DNA from: Trebonia sp963836195
GTDB lineage: Bacteria > Actinomycetota > Actinomycetes > Streptosporangiales > Streptosporangiaceae
Length of the DNA stretch: 64,000 nt
Assembly: GCA_963836195.1 (NCBI GenBank)
Contig: CAWIIX010000014.1
Location: forward strand, 1 to 64,000
Direction: 5' to 3'
Shown here: piece by piece, positions 1 to 8,043 of the stretch
Position numbering within the stretch: position 1 is the stretch's first letter
How the letters are laid out: the number at the start of each line of letters is the position of its first letter
Made by a program: the position numbers and the translations under genes
The notes under the pieces: model-generated
Database searches by the model: none
What the model saw: the letters and a program-made list of their open reading frames with translations, nothing else
Told to the model about the DNA's origin: nothing

Positions 1-444
1 CCGACGCAGCTTCGCGGCCAGGGCCGCGCCCCCGGCGATCGGCACCCCCGCCGCGACGATCCCGTTGGCGCCGAAGATGCCCAGGTCCGGGTCGGCGATG
101 TGCATCGAGCCGCCCAGGCCCTGGTTCGTCCCGGTCGCCCGGGCCAGCAGCTCGGCCATCATCGGCTCGGGGGCGAGGCCCTTGGCCAGGCAGTGACCGT
201 GGCCGCGGTGGTTGGAGGTGATCACGTCGGTGACCGCCAGCGGCCAGCAGGCGCCGACCGCGGTCGCCTCCTGGCCGATCGACAGGTGGACGAAGCCCGG
301 CACCTCGCTGTTGCGGTAGAGCTCGGACACCCGCTCCTCGAAGAGCCGGATCAGGGTCATCCGCCGGTAGGCCTCGAGCAGGCTGTCGGTCGGCAGCTCG
401 GGGAGCTCCGGCGTCGCGCTGGCCGGGACTGAGGTTGCCCGCAC
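1..444 (-). CDS. Thiamine-diphosphate-dependent 2-oxoacid/acetoin dehydrogenase E1 component, alpha subunit (3' part outside window)
   Basis: Only the first 148 codons are present; the rest lies beyond base 1. The protein has the E1-alpha pattern: an N-terminal helix reading LLEAYRRMTLIRLFEERV, then HLSIGQEATAVGACWPL, SNHRGHGHCLAKG, GGSMHIADPDLGIFGANGIV and the start of the ThDP-binding fold (VPIAGGAALAAKLR). The family decarboxylates a 2-oxoacid or acetoin on ThDP and passes the acyl group to a lipoyl E2; the beta subunit would be expected next, outside the window. The start is GTG at 442-444, with GGAAGGG about 5 bases upstream inside the end of the ligase gene. Only 4 bases separate it from that gene, so it is the fourth gene of the minus-strand operon starting at 4096. 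Substrate (pyruvate, branched-chain oxoacid or acetoin) cannot be decided from this piece. Confidence 0.85.
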   Translation of the reverse strand, partial: MRATSVPASATPELPELPTDSLLEAYRRMTLIRLFEERVSELYRNSEVPGFVHLSIGQEATAVGACWPLAVTDVITSNHRGHGHCLAKGLAPEPMMAELLARATGTNQGLGGSMHIADPDLGIFGANGIVAAGVPIAGGAALAAKLRR

Positions 445-448
445 GTGG

Positions 449-2104
449 TCACCCTTCCGTTTCGGTCGTGAGCTGGCGAACCTCGCGCAGCTGGCGTTTG
501 AGCACCTTGCCCGACGGGTTCCGCGGCAGCGCCTCCATGAACACGATCTGCTTCGGCGTCTTGAAGCCGGCCAGCCGCGACCGGCAGTGCGCGATCAGCG
601 CCTGCTCGGTGATCTCGCGGCCGGGTCGCACCACGACGAACGCGCGCGGCACCTCGCCCCAGCGCGGGTCGGGCATGGCGACCACGGCCGCCTCGAGCAC
701 CGCGTCGCACTCGTACAGGGCGCGCTCCACCTCCGACGTCGCGACGTTCTCGCCGCCGGAGACGATCATGTCCTTCTTGCGATCGTCGATGTAGAGGTAG
801 CCGTCCTCGTCGAGGTGGCCGATATCCCCGGTCCTGAACCAGCCGTCGGCGGTGAACGCGGCCGCCGTGGCGTCCGGGTTCTTCCAGTAGCCGGAGACCA
901 CCTTGGGCCCGCGCAGCGCGATCTCGCCCTGGGCGCCCGGCCCGGCCGGGGCGTCGTCCGGACCGAGGATCCGCACGTCCAGGTTGACCACCGGTTTGCC
1001 GACCGAGCCGATCTTCGAGCGCATGTGCGCCTGGTCGTTGAACGTGTCGCCCGACACGGTCTCGGTCAGCCCGTAGGCGTCGGCGAACCGCGCGTTGGGG
1101 AACGCCGCCAGCAGCCGCTCGATGAGCGCCACCGGCGTCTTCTCCCCGCCCCCGGTGATGAACCGGATGCTGGCGGTGCTGCGACGGCCGAGCTCGGGGG
1201 ACTGCGCGATCTCGTTCAGCGTCGCGTTCACCATCGCCGGGGCCAGCCAGACGTTGGTCGGCCGTTCCCGCTCGATGGCGGCGAGCAGGTCGGGCACGTC
1301 GAAGCGGGGCAGGATGACCAGGCTGCCCCCGACCCACCAGGTGCCGATGCCGGGCAGGTCGAACGCCCCCACGTGGTACATCGGCCCGGCCATGAGCGTG
1401 CGGTCGGCCGCGCTGAGCCCGAACTCGGCGACGTGCCCGATCGTCTTCCAGTAGAAGTTCCCGTAGCTGATCGGCACCCCCTTGGGATGCGCGGTCGTCC
1501 CCGAGCTGTACATCAGCCGGTGCAGGTCCGCCTCGGTGACATCGGCCGGGGCAACGAACGCGCCGAGGTGCGCGCCGAGGAACGATTCGTAAGGTACGCC
1601 GACCCCGCCGGCCGCCTCGTCCTCGCCGCCGGCCGCCTCGTCCTCGCCGGCCCCCGCGCCCACGCTGGCCCCATCAGCCTCGGTGGTTACCCCGGCCTGG
1701 GCCACCCCGCCCTCACCGGCCACAACCACCGTCCACGGGGTCGTCCGTCGACCGCCGATGGCGGCGACCGGCCCGGCCAGCCCCGGCTCGGTCACGATCG
1801 CCGCCGCGCCGGCGTGCCCGATGATGTACTCGAGCTCGGGCTCGGCCAGCCGCACGTTGAGCGGCAGGAACGCCGCGCCGACGCGGTTCACCGCCAGCGC
1901 GCTCTCCAGGAACTCGGGGCGGTTGCCCATCAGCAGCGCCACGATGTCGCCCCGGCCGACGCCGGCCCCGCGGAAGGCGGCGGCCAGCGCGTTGACCCGG
2001 TCGAGGAGCTGCCGGTGGGTCAGCCGGGTGTCGCGGAAGATCACCGCGTCGTCATCCGGCGTGCGGTCCGCGTTCCGGTCGAGGGACCGGGCGAGGTTGA
2101 ACAT
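449..2104 (-). CDS. Class I adenylate-forming acyl-CoA synthetase (FadD-like)
   Basis: A 551-residue acyl-CoA ligase that would activate a carboxylic acid to its CoA ester through an acyl-adenylate. Visible motifs are the P-loop-like YSSGTTAHPKGVPIS, the adenine-binding DAYGLTETVSGDT, the hinge region GWFRTGDIGHLDEDGYLYIDDR, KKDMIVSGGENV, and the C-terminal catalytic lysine in NPSGKVLKRQLRE. I start it at the ATG at 2104 (MFNLARSLDRN) because GAAGGAG sits 6 bases upstream; longer in-frame starts lack a site. Residues around 165-185 hold a low-complexity insertion with an exact GEDEAAG tandem duplication (about 1610-1650), not expected in this family. It sits between an SDR 55 bases upstream and the E1-alpha gene, so it probably feeds the same acyl-CoA pathway. 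Chain length specificity is unknown. Confidence 0.9.
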   Translation of the reverse strand: MFNLARSLDRNADRTPDDDAVIFRDTRLTHRQLLDRVNALAAAFRGAGVGRGDIVALLMGNRPEFLESALAVNRVGAAFLPLNVRLAEPELEYIIGHAGAAAIVTEPGLAGPVAAIGGRRTTPWTVVVAGEGGVAQAGVTTEADGASVGAGAGEDEAAGGEDEAAGGVGVPYESFLGAHLGAFVAPADVTEADLHRLMYSSGTTAHPKGVPISYGNFYWKTIGHVAEFGLSAADRTLMAGPMYHVGAFDLPGIGTWWVGGSLVILPRFDVPDLLAAIERERPTNVWLAPAMVNATLNEIAQSPELGRRSTASIRFITGGGEKTPVALIERLLAAFPNARFADAYGLTETVSGDTFNDQAHMRSKIGSVGKPVVNLDVRILGPDDAPAGPGAQGEIALRGPKVVSGYWKNPDATAAAFTADGWFRTGDIGHLDEDGYLYIDDRKKDMIVSGGENVATSEVERALYECDAVLEAAVVAMPDPRWGEVPRAFVVVRPGREITEQALIAHCRSRLAGFKTPKQIVFMEALPRNPSGKVLKRQLREVRQLTTETEG

Positions 2105-2159
2105 GACCATCTCCTTCGACGTCAGCCAAGCTCCCTGGACGTCAACTCGGGTTCGAGCG

Positions 2160-2942
2160 TCACAGCAGCGAGTAGCCGCCGTCAACGGTGATCGTGGTGC
2201 CGGTGATGTAGGCCGAGGCGGCGGACGCCAGAAACAGGTAGACGCCGGCCAGGTCGTCCGCCGTCCCCCAGCGGCCGAGGGCGGTGTGGCCCGCGATGTC
2301 CCGCTCGCGGTCGGCGTCGCGGTGCCAGAACGCGCCTAGTCCGGACTCGAACCAGCCCAGCGCCACCGCGTTGGCGGTGATCTGCCGGGGCCCGAGTTCC
2401 TGCGCCAGCGATCTGACCAGGGCATGGACGCCGCTCTTGGACGCCGAGTAGGCGGCCAGGCGGCCGTGCGGCCGGTCGCCGAGGACCGAGCCGGTGACGA
2501 TGATGCGGCCGCCCGCGCCCATCCGCGGCACGGCCGCCCGGGCCCCGAGGAACGTCCCGGTCAGGTTGGTGTCGATGACGTCGCGCCAGGCGTCGGGGGA
2601 CAGGCGGGTGATGTCCAGGTCCTCGCGTGACACCCCCGCGTTGGCGATCCACACGTCGATGCCGCCGAACCGCTCGGTCATCCGTTCGGCGACGGTCTCG
2701 TTGAACAGGTCGTCCCGCACGTCGCCGGGGCAGACCAGGTGGTCGCCCGCGAGTTCGCCCGCCACCCCGTCGAGGGCGGGCTTGGACCGGGCGACCAGGG
2801 CAAGGCGCGCGCCCGCGGCGTCGAACGCGCCCGCCAGCACCCGGCCGAGGCCGCGCCCGGCGCCGGTGATGACCACGCGCCGCCCGGCCAGGCCGAACTG
2901 GTCGGCCGCGGGTGCCTGGGCGGCGGATCTCTCGTCTTCCAC
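2160..2942 (-). CDS. SDR-family oxidoreductase (3-ketoacyl reductase-like)
   Basis: A 260-residue classical short-chain dehydrogenase. The Rossmann cofactor motif VITGAGRGLGR lies near residue 25, NAG (IANAGVS) near 110, the catalytic Ser in VTGSVLG near 150, and the YSASK Tyr/Lys pair near 165. The C-terminal ITGTTITVDGGYSLL is typical. The start is a GTG at 2942, 5 bases after the stop of the acyl-CoA dehydrogenase gene; the Shine-Dalgarno is weak. In a cluster with an acyl-CoA dehydrogenase and a ligase the likely substrate is a 3-hydroxyacyl-CoA or a related secondary alcohol, but the family is too broad to prove it. Confidence 0.9.
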   Translation of the reverse strand: MEDERSAAQAPAADQFGLAGRRVVITGAGRGLGRVLAGAFDAAGARLALVARSKPALDGVAGELAGDHLVCPGDVRDDLFNETVAERMTERFGGIDVWIANAGVSREDLDITRLSPDAWRDVIDTNLTGTFLGARAAVPRMGAGGRIIVTGSVLGDRPHGRLAAYSASKSGVHALVRSLAQELGPRQITANAVALGWFESGLGAFWHRDADRERDIAGHTALGRWGTADDLAGVYLFLASAASAYITGTTITVDGGYSLL

Positions 2943-2947
2943 GGTCG

Positions 2948-4096
2948 CTAGCAGCCGAGTTCGCGGGCGATGACGAGGCGCTGGATCTCGTTGGTTCCCT
3001 CGCCGATCTCCAGCACCTTCGCGTCGCAGTAGAACCGGGCGACGTCGCTCTCGAGCATGTAGCCGGCGCCGCCGAAGATCTGCACCGCCTCGCTCACCAC
3101 CGACGTGGCGACCTGACTGGCCTTCAGCTTGGCCATGGCGGCCTCCTTCTTGAATGGCTTGCCCGCGTCGCGCAGCGCGGCCGCGTAGTAGGTCAGCCAG
3201 CGGGCGGCCTCGATCTCGGTCGCCATGTCCGCCAGCTTGAACTGGATCGCCTGGAAGCTGGCGATGGGAGTCCCGAACGCCTCGTGCTGCTTGGCGTAGG
3301 CCAGCGCGAGCCGCATCGCGCCGGCGGCGGTGCCGATGGCGAGGGTGGCGACCGAGATCCGGCCGACCTCAAGGGCGGACAGGAACTGGCCGAGCCCGCC
3401 CCCGGGCTCGCCGACGACCTGGCTGTCGGGCACGAAGACGTCGTCGAAGAACAGGTCCCTGGTATCGGCCGACTTCCACCCGATGCCGCGCAGCTTCGGC
3501 CCGAGCGTGTAGCCCTCGGTGCCCTGCTCGACGATGAAGCTGCCGAAGCGCGGCTTGCCGCTGGCGTCCTCGCCGGTGCGCGCGAGCACGGTAACGCCGA
3601 AGCTCATGTCGGTCCCCGCGTTGGTGATGAAGGCTTTCTGCCCGTTGAGCACCCACCCGCCCGACACCTGCTCGGCCCGGGTCCGCAGCGACCGGACGTC
3701 GGAACCCGCGCCCGGCTCGGTCAGCCCGAACGCCCCGAGCCGCCGGCCCTCGGCCAGCGGCCGCAGCCACCGCTCGCGCTGATCGTCGTCGGCGAACAGC
3801 AGCAGCGGGAGGCTGCCGATGGTGGAGTGCGCCTGCCAGGCGGTCGCGATCGACGGGTCCACCGTCGCCAGGGCCTCGAGCAGGGCCACGTAGCCGACGG
3901 TGGTGGAGCCGATGCCGCCCCACTTCTCGGGTACCAGCGAGCCGAGCAGTCCGAGCTCGCCCAGCCCGCGCAGCAGCTCGGTCGGACAGCGCTCCTCGTG
4001 CCAGGCGCGGGCCGCCACCGGGGCAATCTCGCGCTCGGCGTAGCTGCGGCCCAGGTCAAGCAGCTCGCCCTCGAACTCGGTGAGTGTGAAGTCCAT
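2948..4096 (-). CDS. Acyl-CoA dehydrogenase
   Basis: A 382-residue FAD flavoprotein that introduces the alpha,beta double bond in an acyl-CoA and hands electrons to ETF. The three ACAD domains are all present: N-terminal helices (LTEFEGELLDLGRSYAEREI), the middle beta domain with FGLTEPGAGSDVRSLRT and WVLNGQKAFITNAG, and the C-terminal helical domain with AFGTPIASFQAIQFKLADM, QIFGGAGYM and EIGEGTNEIQRL, where the Glu of the GEGT stretch is at the usual catalytic-base position of short/medium-chain enzymes. Length is normal. It is the first gene of a minus-strand operon (dehydrogenase, SDR, ligase, E1-alpha), starting at ATG 4096 behind GAGAGGG, and it is divergent from the TetR gene at 4339, whose presumed operator lies 23 bases upstream of this start. 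Confidence 0.93.
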   Translation of the reverse strand: MDFTLTEFEGELLDLGRSYAEREIAPVAARAWHEERCPTELLRGLGELGLLGSLVPEKWGGIGSTTVGYVALLEALATVDPSIATAWQAHSTIGSLPLLLFADDDQRERWLRPLAEGRRLGAFGLTEPGAGSDVRSLRTRAEQVSGGWVLNGQKAFITNAGTDMSFGVTVLARTGEDASGKPRFGSFIVEQGTEGYTLGPKLRGIGWKSADTRDLFFDDVFVPDSQVVGEPGGGLGQFLSALEVGRISVATLAIGTAAGAMRLALAYAKQHEAFGTPIASFQAIQFKLADMATEIEAARWLTYYAAALRDAGKPFKKEAAMAKLKASQVATSVVSEAVQIFGGAGYMLESDVARFYCDAKVLEIGEGTNEIQRLVIARELGC

Positions 4097-4118
4097 GGCC
4101 CTCTCGCCTACGGTCTAC

Positions 4119-4132
4119 ACTGACTGGTCAGT
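4119..4132. promoter_or_regulatory. Palindromic operator candidate (TetR site 1)
   Basis: ACTGAC-TG-GTCAGT, a perfect 6+6 inverted repeat with a 2-base centre, 23 bases upstream of the acyl-CoA dehydrogenase start. The same core occurs as its reverse complement at 4218-4229. The pair brackets the divergent promoter region, which fits binding by the TetR protein encoded at 4339. Binding is inferred. Confidence 0.7.
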
Positions 4133-4217
4133 ACATAATAGGAACAGCACGGTGGCCAGCGCAATGAGCAAACCGAGAGCGACTCGTTGCCGACCTGTCG
4201 CACCGTGATTGATTCGA

Positions 4218-4229
4218 CTGACCAGTCAG
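4218..4229. promoter_or_regulatory. Palindromic operator candidate (TetR site 2)
   Basis: CTGAC-CA-GTCAG, the reverse-complement copy of the core at 4119-4132, with 5-base perfect arms. It is 110 bases upstream of the TetR start. The rest of 4097-4338 is a 242-base non-coding spacer in which I see no other gene. Confidence 0.65.
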
Positions 4230-4338
4230 CTGTATCCTGAGAGACGGCGAGGTGTCATTCGAGGTGTCGTCGAGGCCGACCCGCCGAAACACGTCATTTT
4301 AGTGGGCAGTGAGGCTCCCGACCAGATGAGGCAGCAGA

Positions 4339-4956
4339 ATGCCGCAGACCAGGGTTAAGGACAAGCAGGGCAAGAGTGCCAAGTGGCAGCAGCGTCGCCA
4401 CGAGATCGTGGACGCGTCCGCCAAGGTGTTCGCCGCGCGCGGTTACCACGCCACCAGCACCAACGAGCTCTGCGACGCGAACGGCATCGGGAAGGGCGCC
4501 CTCTACTATTACATCGGCTCCAAGGAACAGCTCCTCGCCGCCATCCACGACCGGGTGATGGACGAGGTCATGCTGGGCGCGGACCGGGCCGACCTGGCCG
4601 GCGGCACCCCACCCGAGCGGCTGGCGATGCTCGGCGAGGAACTGCTCGACGTCATTTTCCGCTTCCCCGACCACGTCTGGGTCTTCCTGCACGATTTCCC
4701 CGCGCTGACCGGCAAGAACGCCGAGATGTTCCGGCAGCGCCGACGCGCCTACGAGCGCCGGGTCGAGGCCGTCTTCCAGCAGGGCATCGAGTCGGGCGAC
4801 TTCCGGCCGGTTGACACCCGGCTGGCGGTCACCGCATGGCTGGGCATGCACAACTACACCTATTTGTCGCTGCGGGCGGGCGGCCATTTCTCGGTCAAGG
4901 AAGTCGCCAAGTCCTACGCCGACATCTTTGTCCTCGGCATCGCCACCCGCGGCTAA
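4339..4956 (+). CDS. TetR/AcrR-family transcriptional repressor
   Basis: A 205-residue regulator. Residues 17-65 form the TetR DNA-binding domain (RRHEIVDASAKVFAARGYHA, then the helix-turn-helix TSTNELCDANGIGKGALYYYIGSKEQLL). The remainder is the all-helical ligand-binding domain, resembling the KstR2-like C-terminal group. It is divergent from the acyl-CoA dehydrogenase operon, and two copies of one palindrome lie between them. The likely model, from known relatives, is that it represses the degradation operon and itself until an acyl-CoA intermediate releases it. The start ATG at 4339 has a weak GAGG upstream. The effector is not visible from sequence. Confidence 0.92.
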   Translation: MPQTRVKDKQGKSAKWQQRRHEIVDASAKVFAARGYHATSTNELCDANGIGKGALYYYIGSKEQLLAAIHDRVMDEVMLGADRADLAGGTPPERLAMLGEELLDVIFRFPDHVWVFLHDFPALTGKNAEMFRQRRRAYERRVEAVFQQGIESGDFRPVDTRLAVTAWLGMHNYTYLSLRAGGHFSVKEVAKSYADIFVLGIATRG

Positions 4957-4986
4957 CGCCCGAGCTTGACCGGTCGGTACACAGTC

Positions 4987-6504
4987 TTACTCTTCCGGGC
5001 GCACGCCGTTGAAATAGTGCTCGCGGACCAGGGCCCGGCTGACCTTGAGCGAGGGCGTCCGCGGCAGCTGCCGAACCACCCGGATCGCGACCGGGCGCTG
5101 GTAGCTGGTCAGCCTGCTCGTGAGGTACTCCATCAGCTCCTGCTCGGTGACGGGGCTGACCAGCGTCACCGCGACGGCGGGGACCTGTCCGAGCCTCGGG
5201 TCGGGCAGTCCGACCGCCGAGGCCTCGTCGACCGCCGGGTGCGAGGTCATCGCTTCCTCGATCACGCTGGGCGGAATCGTGAAACCGCCCCGGTTGATCG
5301 CGTCGTCGGCGCGACCATGGATGAACAGGAATCCGTCGGCGTCGATGGCGGCCAGGTCGGTGGTCCGCTGCCAGGCGCCGCCGCCAGGCAGCTGGCGGCC
5401 GCGCGCCTCGAGCAGGCCGACCGCGCCGAGGGGGAGGGCATCGCCCGTCTCGCCGTCGACTACCCGCAGTTCAACGCCGCTGCGGGCGCGCCCGACGCTG
5501 CCGCGCTTACGCCGGTCCCACTGGCTCTTGTCCTTCATCGTCCAGCCGGCGATCGCGCCCGCGAACTCGGTCGCGCCGTAGTTGGTGAGGACGGGAACTC
5601 CGTACCGGTCCTCGAACGCCTCCGCGAGCTCGGGCGAGAGCGCCGCCGTCCCCGACCCGACGGCGCGGACGCTCGCGAACGCCTCGTCCGGGACGTCCGC
5701 GTCGAGCACCATCCGCAGCGCCGTCGGCGGCAGCCGGACGTAGCCCGGGCGGTGCCGCCGGACCAGTTCGACCCACGCGCCGACCTCGAACCGCTCAAGC
5801 AGGGCGATGCCGCGGCCGTCCATCGCGGTGGCGAGCGCGAAGTACAGGCCGCTGATGTGCGCAAGCGGCGCCCACAAGATGTCGGCCCGCTGCCCCAGGA
5901 GCGGTCGTTGACCGTCGTCGAGGGCCAGGCCGCCGGCCAGGAACGCCGCCGCCATCCGGTCGTGCGTCAGCTCCACCCGCTTGGGCCGTCCGGTGGTGCC
6001 GCTCGTCATCATCAGGACGGCGACATCCCCCGCGGGCCGCAGGGCCGGATGCGGCCGCCAGCTGACCGGCTGGTCCACGAGGGCGCGGTCCGAGCCGGCC
6101 CGCAGCGCGACCACGCCCGCCTGCTCGGCCGCGGCCAGGACCGCAACCCGGGCCCAGTCCTCGTCCTCCGCCACCAGCGCGTCGGGCGCCAGGTCGACGA
6201 TGTCCCGCGCCAGCCCGGCCTCGCCGAGATGCGGGCTGAGCGTCACCACCTCGCGCCCAGTGCCGGCCGTGGCGATCAGCGCCGCCAGCGGCCCGGGGCG
6301 GTTGCGCAGCACGATCCCGATCCGCCCGGCCCGGGGATAACCGGCCAGCGACGACTCAAGGGCGGCGATCGCGTCCGAGTAGAACGACCACGGGAAGGCC
6401 GCGCGGCCGAAGGTGAGCGCGGTGGCGGTCGCATCCAGCTCAAGCACCGCGCGGATGCGGCGCCGCATCAACGAGTTGGACTCCCGGGAGCCGTCGTCGC
6501 TCAT
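4987..6504 (-). CDS. Class I adenylate-forming ligase (acyl-CoA synthetase)
   Basis: A 505-residue AMP-binding enzyme. The phosphate loop is VLMMTSGTTGRPKRVELTH, the adenine motif NYGATEFAGAIAG, the hinge WQRTTDLAAIDADGFLFIHGR with ADDAINRGGFTIPPSVIEE, and the C-terminal lysine is in LPRTPSLKVSRALV. The last motif has SLKVSR where GKVLR is common, but the lysine is kept. I start at ATG 6504 because GGAAGGG stands about 10 bases before it; 13 more in-frame codons exist upstream. It converges on the TetR gene with 30 bases between the stops. It is separate from the 449-2104 ligase and only moderately like it, so it probably acts on a different acid. Confidence 0.88.
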   Translation of the reverse strand: MSDDGSRESNSLMRRRIRAVLELDATATALTFGRAAFPWSFYSDAIAALESSLAGYPRAGRIGIVLRNRPGPLAALIATAGTGREVVTLSPHLGEAGLARDIVDLAPDALVAEDEDWARVAVLAAAEQAGVVALRAGSDRALVDQPVSWRPHPALRPAGDVAVLMMTSGTTGRPKRVELTHDRMAAAFLAGGLALDDGQRPLLGQRADILWAPLAHISGLYFALATAMDGRGIALLERFEVGAWVELVRRHRPGYVRLPPTALRMVLDADVPDEAFASVRAVGSGTAALSPELAEAFEDRYGVPVLTNYGATEFAGAIAGWTMKDKSQWDRRKRGSVGRARSGVELRVVDGETGDALPLGAVGLLEARGRQLPGGGAWQRTTDLAAIDADGFLFIHGRADDAINRGGFTIPPSVIEEAMTSHPAVDEASAVGLPDPRLGQVPAVAVTLVSPVTEQELMEYLTSRLTSYQRPVAIRVVRQLPRTPSLKVSRALVREHYFNGVRPEE

Positions 6505-6663
6505 CCCGTGCCGCCCTTCCAGGAAACAGATCATAAGGTGCAATCAGTTCACTAAGTTGGAAAGCAGATTCTCTCAGAACGGGCGCACGATTACCAGACC
6601 CGATGAACACAGTTTCTGCGAGCGAAGCGGGACGGCGAGCGAGGCGGGATCAGCCGTCGCCGA

Positions 6664-7401
6664 TCAGCGGTCCGCCCCCGCGGCCGGCCGTCTCCTGGCC
6701 GCCGCGTCACGCAGCGCCCCGGCGTGCACCGCGGCATGCACCGCGCGCGCGATTCGCGCGCCCCACAGCGACCGCGGCCCGGCGAAGTCCTCCCGCTCGC
6801 CCGCGGTCGGGGCGGCGACGCAGACGGCATCGGACGCGGTGCCGGTCGCGCGGATCCCCGCCTCGAGCAACGCCTGGGTCTTGGCCTCGGTCGCGGTGAT
6901 CACCGCGTTGACGTAGGCTGCGTCGCCCAGCGGGACCGGGACCGACACGACGATGTTGATCGTGCCGGGCCGCCAGATCGGCCCGACCTCGCGATCCACT
7001 GCCCCCGAGTCGGGCCGCCGTATCGGCGTCACCTCCCGATCGACCGCCCCCGGGGGCGCCGCCGCCCACGTCGGGACGCGCAGCCCGACCGTGGCGGCGA
7101 CTCGCACCCCCTCGTCCTCGCGCTCGACCACATCCGTCACCGAGGCCGCGGTGAGCAGCCCGACCCCCGCGCCCGCAAGGCCAAGGCCGGCCGCCAGCTC
7201 GGCCACGTGCGCGGCCGGGTCCATCCGGCTGTAGGCCGGGGCCACCTGCGCGTTCAGCACCCACTGGCGGTCACCGATGCCGCCGCCGACCACGCCGCTG
7301 GCGATCATCCGGCAGCCGGGGCCCGCCCGCCAGACCGCGACCGGCAGCGACGCCGCGTCCTCCTGGCGCCAGTGCATCTCCAGCCGCATGAACGTAGACA
7401 C
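6664..7401 (-). CDS. cbiZ: Adenosylcobinamide amidohydrolase (CbiZ)
   Basis: CbiZ removes the aminopropanol side chain from adenosylcobinamide to give adenosylcobyric acid, a salvage step for vitamin B12 precursors. Recognisable stretches are MIASGVVGGGIGDRQWVLNAQV, the INIVVSVPVPLGDAAYVNAVITATEAKTQAL segment (as INIVVS...ATEAKTQAL) and GTASDAVCVAAP, the family's (S/T)D-containing motif. About 20 residues in the middle are an imperfect tandem copy: GAVDREVTPIRRP followed by GAVDREVGPIWRP (roughly 6975-7045). The start is GTG 7401 or ATG 7389. No other cobalamin gene is in the window, so this looks like an isolated salvage function. Confidence 0.8.
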   Translation of the reverse strand: MSTFMRLEMHWRQEDAASLPVAVWRAGPGCRMIASGVVGGGIGDRQWVLNAQVAPAYSRMDPAAHVAELAAGLGLAGAGVGLLTAASVTDVVEREDEGVRVAATVGLRVPTWAAAPPGAVDREVTPIRRPDSGAVDREVGPIWRPGTINIVVSVPVPLGDAAYVNAVITATEAKTQALLEAGIRATGTASDAVCVAAPTAGEREDFAGPRSLWGARIARAVHAAVHAGALRDAAARRRPAAGADR

Positions 7402-7461
7402 TACCGGCGGCGACCAGCGGGCCTGCGTCCCCGGGATCGTCGGGCTCGACGACGCGGTGTC

Positions 7462-7899
7462 CTAGAGACCGTTGGGGCCCGCCGCCTGTTCGGCCGCCCG
7501 GCCGATGCGCGCCAGTTGCGCCAGCGCCGGGCGGGCGAGGACCTCGCCGATGTCGTGCAGCGCGACGATCAGCTCCTCGACCCCGTCCAGCGGCGCCTCC
7601 GGGTCCCGGTTGACCAGCACGCCCCGGTACTCCTGGGCGGTGACGGTCCGGCCGGGGAGTTCGATCGGCTCGTCGTCCGCGCGGAACAGCGTCGGCACCG
7701 AGGCGTCGAGGGCCAGCGCGAGGGCGGTCAGCTCGGCCGCCGTGAACGAGCGCTGGCCGCGTTCGGCCTGGTGGACGGCCTGTCTGCTCCACGGCTTGTC
7801 CAGATACTGTCCCAGCGCCTCGCCCAGGTCGGTCAGCGACAGCTGCTGTCGTGCCCGCAGCCGCGAGATCTGCCTCCCGATGGCCTCTTCGACCCGCAC
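7462..7899 (-). CDS. XRE-family helix-turn-helix transcriptional regulator
   Basis: A 145-residue protein whose first 70 residues are a Cro/CI-type HTH: IGRQISRLRARQQLSLTDLG, then WSRQAVHQAERGQRSFTAAEL as the recognition region. The rest is a helical tail without a recognised domain. It is divergent from the STAS gene at 8044 and the 144 bases between them are crowded with TGTCA/TGACA half-sites, so autoregulation and control of the STAS operon are likely. The start is ATG 7899. Confidence 0.85.
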   Translation of the reverse strand: MRVEEAIGRQISRLRARQQLSLTDLGEALGQYLDKPWSRQAVHQAERGQRSFTAAELTALALALDASVPTLFRADDEPIELPGRTVTAQEYRGVLVNRDPEAPLDGVEELIVALHDIGEVLARPALAQLARIGRAAEQAAGPNGL

Positions 7900-7912
7900 C
7901 GCGACCCCTTAG

Positions 7913-7932
7913 TGTCATCGTCGGGGATGACA
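7913..7932. promoter_or_regulatory. Inverted-repeat operator candidate upstream of the XRE gene
   Basis: TGTCATC-N6-GATGACA, perfect 7-base arms, ending 14 bases before the XRE start codon. The same TGTCA/TGACA half-site recurs five more times up to 8025. Confidence 0.6.
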
Positions 7933-7946
7933 GCGAAATTTCAGCT

Positions 7947-7975
7947 TTGACACTCACCGCCGACGCCGCTATTGT
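7947..7975 (+). promoter_or_regulatory. Sigma70-type promoter for the STAS gene
   Basis: TTGACA at 7947-7952, a 17-base spacer, and TATTGT at 7970-7975, followed by the STAS start at 8044. The -35 box itself contains the TGACA half-site, so a protein binding that half-site would compete with RNA polymerase. Confidence 0.6.
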
Positions 7976-8006
7976 AGCGCTGTGGGTTTACATGTCAATC
8001 CTCACC

Positions 8007-8020
8007 ATGACAGATGTCAT
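8007..8020. promoter_or_regulatory. Inverted-repeat operator candidate between promoter and STAS gene
   Basis: ATGACA-GA-TGTCAT, perfect 6-base arms with a 2-base centre, downstream of the probable transcription start and 24 bases before the STAS start codon. It is followed directly by another TGACA at 8021-8025. Confidence 0.55.
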
Positions 8021-8043
8021 TGACAGACGGACGGTGTACGCGC

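Noticed and set aside
4966..4979. TTGACCGGTCGGTA as a third TetR operator
   Set aside because: It resembles the two sites upstream, but its arms are imperfect and it lies between two convergent gene ends, where a repressor site would have no promoter to act on.
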